A program made the position numbers and the translations under genes. From Cellulomonas sp. 73-92 (GTDB taxonomy: Bacteria > Actinomycetota > Actinomycetes > Actinomycetales > Cellulomonadaceae): DNA of 64,000 nucleotides. The stretch is from assembly GCF_001898175.1 (NCBI RefSeq), contig NZ_MKTH01000004.1, positions 1 to 64,000 on the forward strand, given 5' to 3'. This document shows positions 58,860 to 64,000 of the stretch, piece by piece; position 1 is the stretch's first letter, and the number at the start of each line of letters is the position of its first letter. The notes beneath the pieces were generated by a model that did no database searches, was not told the DNA's origin, and worked only from the letters and a program-made list of their open reading frames with translations.

Positions 58860-61800
58860 ATGTCTACTCGGGCAGCCCACGGTCGGGTCGCCGTCCTGGT
58901 CGCCGTCGCCCTCGCGAGCGTAGGGCTCACCGCCATCGCCGCGCCGGCCAGCGCGGCCGATCCCTGCGGCGTCGGCAGCAACCCCATCGTCTGCGAGAAC
59001 TCCAAACCGGGCACCGACCCGTCCGTGTGGGACATCCAGGGAGCCGGCGACTCGGAGCTCCAGGGATACGCCACCGACATCTCGGTCAATGCGGGTAGCA
59101 GCATCGGCTTCAAGATCGACACCACGTCGTCGAAGTACACGATCGACATCTACCGGACCGGCTGGTACCAGGGGCTCGGCGCGAGGCACATCGCCTCGGT
59201 CACCCCCTCAGTCGCGCTGCCGCAGACACAGCCGCAGTGCGTCTGGGACGAGACGACCGAGCTGACCGACTGCGGCAACTGGGCTGTGTCCGCCACGTGG
59301 AACGTGCCCACCGATGCGGTCTCGGGCGTCTACGTCGCGCTTCTCGGCGACACGGTCCACAACTGGTGGAGCCAGATCACCTTCATCGTGCGCAACGACT
59401 CGTCGCACTCGGACATCGTCTATCAGACGTCTGACCCGACGTGGGAGGCGTACAACACTTACGGCGGCTCCGACTTCTATCAGGGCGGCGGCCCCGGCCG
59501 CGCGTACAAGATCAGCTACAACCGGCCGTTCGCCACGCGGGGTTGGCAAGGGGGCCGCGACTTCTACTTCAGCTCCGAGTTTGCGATGGTGCGCTTTCTC
59601 GAGCGCAACGGGTACGACGTCACCTACATCGCTGGCCTGGACTCGGACCGATACGGCAGCCTTCTCCTGAACCACAAGACCTTCATGTCCGTCGGGCACG
59701 ACGAGTACTGGTCGACCGGCCAGCGCGCGAACGTCCAGGCGGCCCGTGACGCGGGCGTGAATCTGGCGTTCTTCAGTGGGAACGAGATCTACTGGCACAC
59801 GCGGTACGAGCCGTCGATCGCTGGGACGCCGACCGCCAATCGGACCCTCGTCTCCTACAAGGAGACGTGGTCCAACGCAAAGATCGACCCATCCCCGACG
59901 TGGACGGGCACGTGGCGAGATCCGAGATTCGCCTCGACGGCGCAGGGGGCGGGTCTACCCGAGAACGGGTTGAGCGGCACGCTGTACATGTCGAACAACT
60001 CGGACCTGCCCGTCACGGTGACGGCCGCGCAGGGTCTGACGCGGCTCTGGCGCAACACGTCGCTCACGTCGATGCCGGCCGGAACCACGCAGGCGCTGGC
60101 GCCGCACACGGTCGGGTACGAGTCGGACGAGGACCTTGACAACGGTGCCCGTCCGCCGGGCCTCGTGGACCTTTCGACGACGATCGGCGCCGTCCCGCAG
60201 TACCTGCAGGACTTCGGCAACGTGACCGCGCCCGGCACGACGACGCATCACGTAACCCTCTACAAGGCCTCGAGCGGAGCGCTCGTCTTCTCGGCGGGAA
60301 GCATCCAGTGGGCGTGGGGCCTCGATCAGACTCACGACGGATCTGGTGCGCCCGCGGACCCGCGCATGCAGCAGGCGACCATCAATCTGCTGGCCGACAT
60401 GGGCGCGCAGCCGTTCACGCTGATGTCCGGCATGGTGCCGGCCGCGGCGTCGACCGACGTCACGGCGCCGACGGTCACCATCACGACGCCGACCGCCGGC
60501 ACTCCGGAGACCAACGGCTCGTCCGTCACAGTGTCCGGGACGGCGAGCGACGTCGGCGGCGTGGTCGCGGGCGTCGAGGCGTCAACCGATGGCGGCGCCA
60601 CATGGCACCCCGCAGTTGGTACGACCAGCTGGTCGTACTCCTACCTGCAGGCGGGTGTCGGAGCAACGAGTGTCCAGGTGCGTGCGATCGACGACAGCGC
60701 CAACATCGGCATGCCCGCGTCGCTGTCCCTGAACGCGTCGTGCCCGTGCTCCCTGTACGGCACGACGACGCCCGTCACTGCCGACAGCGGCGACCCCTCG
60801 GCGGTCGAGCTGGGACTGCAGTTCAGCGCGTCGACGGCCGGTTTCGTCTCGGGCGTCCGCTTCTACAAGAGCACGGCCAACACGGGCACGCACGTCGGCT
60901 CGCTCTGGACGAGCGCAGGGCAGCGCCTGGCGACCGTGACGTTCAGCAACGAGACCGCGAGCGGCTGGCAGCAGGCGTCGTTCTCGACACCTGTCGCCGT
61001 GTCCGCCGGGACGACGTACGTGGTGTCTTACACCGCACCCGTGGGGCATTACGCCAACCAATCGGAGGCGTTCGCGTATGCCGGGCGTAGCGCACCGCCG
61101 CTCGCGACCACAGGTGGCTTCGGGTCGTCCTACAGCGGCGTGTACGGCACTCCCGGCTCCTTCCCCAACCAGACCTTCAACGCCAGCCAGTACTACGTCG
61201 ACGTGCTGTTCCAGACAGCCGACACGAGTCCGCTGACCATCGGTTCGCAGAGCCCGTTGCCGGGTTCGACGAGCGTGCCGCTCGGCACGCCGATCCAGGT
61301 GACGTTCTCCAAGACCGTCACGGCGCCGTCCGTCTCGCTGACCTTGGCGGCGGGGTCGACCGCAGTCGTCGGCACGACGAGCTACGACTCGACATCACGC
61401 ATCGCGACATTCACACCCACGTCAGCCCTGACGCCGTCGACGACCTACACCGTCACGGCCGCCGCGACGTCCAACACCGGCGGGGTGACCGGCGGGGCGT
61501 CCTGGACCTTCACCACGGCGGCGCCGGACCAGGTCGCGGGTGGGTCGCCGGTGTCCTTCTACAACGACTCCGCGACGCCCGCCACCCTCGAGGCGGCGGA
61601 CTACAGCGCGGTGACGCTGGGCGTCCGGTTCGCCAGCAGCACCAGCGGCGTCGTCAACGGCGTCCGGTTCTACAAGGGACCGCACAACACGGGGACCCAC
61701 GTCGGGACCCTGTGGGCAGCCGGTTCCGCGACCCCGCTGGCCACCGCGACGTTCAGCGCGGAGAGCACGCAGGGCTGGCAGACGGTGATGTTCGCGACGC

Positions 61801-63560
61801 CGGTGCGCATCGCGGCCGACACCGAGTACGTCGCCTCCTACCGGACCACGGTCGGCGCGTACTCGGCGACGACCGGCGCGTTCTCGGGAGTGGGCCTCCA
61901 GCGCGCGCCGCTGCGGACCGCCAGCGACAGCGGTATGTACTCGTACGCGGACGCCTACCCGGGCTCGACCTCGTCGACGAGCTACCTGGTCGACGTCGTG
62001 TTCACGCCCGACCCGGCGCCCCTCACGGTGGTCGCTCAGAGCCCGGCGCCCGGCGAGCCCGGGGCGGCCGTGGGTTCGCCCGTGTCGCTGACGATGAGCG
62101 CACCGCTCGCGGCCGGGGCGACGCTCGGCCTGACGGCCGGGACGACGGCTGTGGCCGGCACGACCAAGCTCTCGTCCGACGGCCTGACCTTGACGTTCAC
62201 ACCGTCCGCGGCGCTGGCGCCGAGCACCGCCTACACGGCGACCGCCGCGGGGCTCGTGTCGACGACGGGCGCGACCGCCGGTCCGGTGACGTGGTCCTTC
62301 ACGACCGCGGCGAGCTCGGGGTGCCCGTGCACGTTGTTCAGTGAGGTCGTGCCGGCCACCACCGCGGCGAACGACAGCTCGGGCGTCGAGCTCGGCGTGT
62401 CCTTCACGCCCAGCCAGAACGGCTCCGTCTCGGCGATCCGCTTCTTCAAGGGGACGGGGAACGGCGGCACCCACACCGGCACCCTCTGGAGCGCCACGGG
62501 CACCGCACTGGCGACGGTCACCTTCAGCGGTGAGACGGCCAGCGGATGGCAGACCGCGACGCTCGCGACGCCGTACACGGTGACTGCGGGCACCACGTAC
62601 GTGGTGTCGTACTTCGCCCCGCAGGGCCACTACGCGGTGACGCAGAACGCGTTCACGGCGGACGTCGTCGCGGGGCCGCTCACCGCACCCGCCGCCGGCA
62701 ACGGGCGGTACCGGTACGGCGGCGGGTTCCCGACGAGCACGTGGCAGCAGTCGAACTACTTCGTCGACCTCGTGTTCACCCCCGCGCCGCCAGCGCCGCT
62801 GACGGTGACCAGCACCGTCCCGACGGGCGGAGCGACCGGGGTGTCCACGGGTTCGACGGTCTCGGCGACGCTCTCCACGACGCCCAGCGCCACGCCTGCC
62901 CTGGCGCTCACCGGCCCGGCCGGTGCGGTCGCGGGGTCCGTGGCCTACGTGGCCGCGACGGGCACGGTGACGTTCACGCCGTCCGCCGCGCTCGCCCCGG
63001 GCACCGTCTACACGGCGACGGTGACCGTCTCGGGCGCGGTGCCCGCCGGGGGCACCTGGAGCTTCACCACGGCGACCGGCACCGCGAGCCCGGTCTCGCT
63101 GTGGTCCAGCACGGACGTCCCGGTCTACGCGTCGTGGAACGACACGGCGAACGTGCAGGTCGGCACGCGTTTCACCAGCAGCGTCGCCGGGACCGTCACC
63201 GCGATCAAGTTCTACAAGGGCTCGGCGAACACCGGGGCGCACACCGTCAAGCTGTGGAGCGCGGGCGGAGTGCTGCTGGCGAGCGCCCCTTCGTCGGGCG
63301 AGACGGCGTCGGGCTGGCAGACCGTGACATTGCCGACTCCCGTCAACCTCACGCCGGGCGCCGTCTACACGGCGGCGTACGAGTCCGTCGGCGGGCTCTA
63401 CGCCGTGACGGTCGGCGGGTTGACGAACGTCCGCACGGTCGGACCGCTGTCGACCGTCGCCAACGGAGGGGCGTACGTGTACGGCGACGGCAGCGCGTTC
63501 CCCGCCGGCACGTCGTCCGCGTGGTACGGCGTCGACCTGGTCTTCGTCCCCGCCGGCTGA
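58860..63560 (+). CDS. Large secreted protein: DMF-amidase-like domain plus four DUF4082 and three Ig-like modules
   Basis: 1566 residues. The signal peptide (VAVLVAVALASVGLTAIAA) ends near residue 33. An N,N-dimethylformamidase-large-subunit-like domain follows (about 60-520; VYQTSDPTWEAYNTYGGSDF, SVGHDEYWSTGQR). Next come an Ig-like domain (about 540-620) and DUF4082 modules at about 630-780, 895-1047, 1153-1308 and 1410-1566 (each with VRFYKG-type and GWQ blocks). Ig-like domains lie between them (about 790-890, 1050-1148, 1313-1407). There is no anchor. GGAG precedes ATG 58860. It is probably a surface or glycan-associated protein; similar architectures occur beside actinobacterial polysaccharide loci. 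Enzyme activity is unproven. Confidence 0.85.
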   Translation: MSTRAAHGRVAVLVAVALASVGLTAIAAPASAADPCGVGSNPIVCENSKPGTDPSVWDIQGAGDSELQGYATDISVNAGSSIGFKIDTTSSKYTIDIYRTGWYQGLGARHIASVTPSVALPQTQPQCVWDETTELTDCGNWAVSATWNVPTDAVSGVYVALLGDTVHNWWSQITFIVRNDSSHSDIVYQTSDPTWEAYNTYGGSDFYQGGGPGRAYKISYNRPFATRGWQGGRDFYFSSEFAMVRFLERNGYDVTYIAGLDSDRYGSLLLNHKTFMSVGHDEYWSTGQRANVQAARDAGVNLAFFSGNEIYWHTRYEPSIAGTPTANRTLVSYKETWSNAKIDPSPTWTGTWRDPRFASTAQGAGLPENGLSGTLYMSNNSDLPVTVTAAQGLTRLWRNTSLTSMPAGTTQALAPHTVGYESDEDLDNGARPPGLVDLSTTIGAVPQYLQDFGNVTAPGTTTHHVTLYKASSGALVFSAGSIQWAWGLDQTHDGSGAPADPRMQQATINLLADMGAQPFTLMSGMVPAAASTDVTAPTVTITTPTAGTPETNGSSVTVSGTASDVGGVVAGVEASTDGGATWHPAVGTTSWSYSYLQAGVGATSVQVRAIDDSANIGMPASLSLNASCPCSLYGTTTPVTADSGDPSAVELGLQFSASTAGFVSGVRFYKSTANTGTHVGSLWTSAGQRLATVTFSNETASGWQQASFSTPVAVSAGTTYVVSYTAPVGHYANQSEAFAYAGRSAPPLATTGGFGSSYSGVYGTPGSFPNQTFNASQYYVDVLFQTADTSPLTIGSQSPLPGSTSVPLGTPIQVTFSKTVTAPSVSLTLAAGSTAVVGTTSYDSTSRIATFTPTSALTPSTTYTVTAAATSNTGGVTGGASWTFTTAAPDQVAGGSPVSFYNDSATPATLEAADYSAVTLGVRFASSTSGVVNGVRFYKGPHNTGTHVGTLWAAGSATPLATATFSAESTQGWQTVMFATPVRIAADTEYVASYRTTVGAYSATTGAFSGVGLQRAPLRTASDSGMYSYADAYPGSTSSTSYLVDVVFTPDPAPLTVVAQSPAPGEPGAAVGSPVSLTMSAPLAAGATLGLTAGTTAVAGTTKLSSDGLTLTFTPSAALAPSTAYTATAAGLVSTTGATAGPVTWSFTTAASSGCPCTLFSEVVPATTAANDSSGVELGVSFTPSQNGSVSAIRFFKGTGNGGTHTGTLWSATGTALATVTFSGETASGWQTATLATPYTVTAGTTYVVSYFAPQGHYAVTQNAFTADVVAGPLTAPAAGNGRYRYGGGFPTSTWQQSNYFVDLVFTPAPPAPLTVTSTVPTGGATGVSTGSTVSATLSTTPSATPALALTGPAGAVAGSVAYVAATGTVTFTPSAALAPGTVYTATVTVSGAVPAGGTWSFTTATGTASPVSLWSSTDVPVYASWNDTANVQVGTRFTSSVAGTVTAIKFYKGSANTGAHTVKLWSAGGVLLASAPSSGETASGWQTVTLPTPVNLTPGAVYTAAYESVGGLYAVTVGGLTNVRTVGPLSTVANGGAYVYGDGSAFPAGTSSAWYGVDLVFVPAG

Positions 63561-63570
63561 GCATCGCGAC

Positions 63571-63614
63571 ACACGTGTGGCCGCTCGTCGCCCGTCGACG
63601 GCGGCCACACGTGT
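63571..63614 (+). terminator. Terminator after the large secreted protein
   Basis: Perfect 14-bp stem ACACGTGTGGCCGC (63571-63584) with GCGGCCACACGTGT (63601-63614), 16-nt loop, 10 bp past the stop. Confidence 0.8.
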
Positions 63615-63648
63615 CCCCGGAGTGTTCACCCGTGCCCGCGGGGTGAAA

Positions 63649-63675
63649 TGGCACCGAACCGTGGCAAAGGTGCCA
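63649..63675 (+). promoter_or_regulatory. Inverted repeat upstream of the dehydrogenase gene
   Basis: TGGCACC (63649-63655) and GGTGCCA (63669-63675) flank a 13-nt spacer, 46 bp before ATG 63721, followed by TTCGGACACC. It may be an operator. Confidence 0.4.
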
Positions 63676-63720
63676 ATTCGGACACCAGACTGGAGGCCAT
63701 ACCGACCGGAACGAGGAGAC

Positions 63721-64000
63721 ATGACCGAGCAGCTGCGCGCCGCCGTGATCGGCGCGGGGTACTGGGGGCCGAACCTCGCACGCAACTTCCGCGGCAGCCC
63801 CGACTGGGACCTGGTCGCGGTGTGCGACCTCGACGAGGCCCGGGCACGCAAGGTCGTCGGCCCGCGGTCGACGGTCGAGGTGATGACGTCCGTCGACGAG
63901 CTGCTGGCGCGTGACGACGTCGACGCGGTCGCGATCGCCACCCCGGCCCGCACCCATGCCGCGCTGGCCACCGCCGCGCTGCGCGCGGGCAAGCACGTCG
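63721..64000 (+). CDS. Gfo/Idh/MocA-family dehydrogenase, WlbA-like (3' end outside window)
   Basis: The first 93 residues of an NAD-dependent sugar dehydrogenase: Rossmann motif AVIGAGYWGPNLARNFRG, then VCDLDEARARKV and the family loop AIATPARTHAALATAALRAG with GKHV at the edge. GAGGAG precedes ATG 63721. The GYWGPN form is typical of WlbA-type UDP-GlcNAc-uronate 3-dehydrogenases, which pairs with the WlbB-like acetyltransferase at 58 kb. Confidence 0.88.
   Translation, partial: MTEQLRAAVIGAGYWGPNLARNFRGSPDWDLVAVCDLDEARARKVVGPRSTVEVMTSVDELLARDDVDAVAIATPARTHAALATAALRAGKHV

Overview
The window is high-GC DNA from an actinobacterium. The gene order glmU-prs-rplY-pth, the frequent GTG starts, 4-bp ATGA/GTGA gene overlaps, CUT1 sugar importers without their own ATPase, and a secreted GH10 xylanase all point to a plant-polymer-degrading member of the Cellulomonadaceae or a close relative. 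The genus cannot be fixed from the sequence alone.

1-19.15 kb is a fructan and oligosaccharide utilisation region. It has three CUT1 ABC importers (binding protein plus MalF- and MalG-type permeases), two intracellular GH32 beta-fructosidases, a GH91 enzyme (inulin fructotransferase / difructose-anhydride III hydrolase family), a GH172 enzyme (difructose-dianhydride hydrolase / DUF2961 family), a PfkB sugar kinase and two LacI-type regulators. None of the four glycan-active enzymes has a signal peptide, so the best reading is import of short fructans or cyclic difructose anhydrides followed by cytoplasmic breakdown and phosphorylation. Three operons share one promoter design: TTGACG, a 17-18 bp spacer, a -10 box, then a GCAAACGTTTCGC-like operator just downstream. 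The same operator lies in front of lacI and of a distant xylanase at 49.2 kb.

19.15-23 kb and 31.05-31.5 kb are scrapyards of mobile DNA: a broken IS481-type transposase (C-terminal part at 19.2-19.7 kb, N-terminal part at 31.1-31.4 kb), IS3 remnants, an intact IS110-family transposase, and a decayed 2-keto-3-deoxygluconate kinase. Between them lies a second sugar cluster (23.1-31.0 kb): a fourth ABC importer, an epimerase-like SDR, an aldo/keto reductase, a LacI regulator and sucrose phosphorylase, with operators of different sequence.

31.79-38.0 kb looks like an integrated element. It begins at a 3' fragment of an initiator-tRNA-like gene with its terminator and ends with two tyrosine recombinases, one truncated. 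It carries a five-gene operon (XRE-cupin regulator with an apparently leaderless promoter, B3/B4-domain protein, small ABM-like protein, Cys/Met-metabolism PLP enzyme, PaiB-like flavoprotein).

38.2-42.3 kb holds sulfur-related genes: a rhodanese lipoprotein with two CsoR/CstR-type operators, a DUF2892 membrane protein, an aquaglyceroporin and a sulfide:quinone-oxidoreductase-like flavoprotein. 42.4-48.4 kb is a tightly overlapping redox operon (3Fe-4S ferredoxin, NuoF-like protein, ferric-reductase-like membrane protein, ApbE flavin transferase, two small Ala/Pro-rich secreted proteins) next to a two-component system.

48.5-56.4 kb is core chromosome (xylanase, glmU, prs, rplY, pth) with a McrA-head/zinc-ribbon protein and an AbiEi/nuclease-like gene bracketed by two copies of a hairpin repeat. 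56.4-64 kb starts an extracellular polysaccharide locus: polyprenyl glycosylphosphotransferase, WlbB-like acetyltransferase, a 1566-residue secreted protein with four DUF4082 modules, and a truncated Gfo/Idh/MocA (WlbA-like) dehydrogenase.
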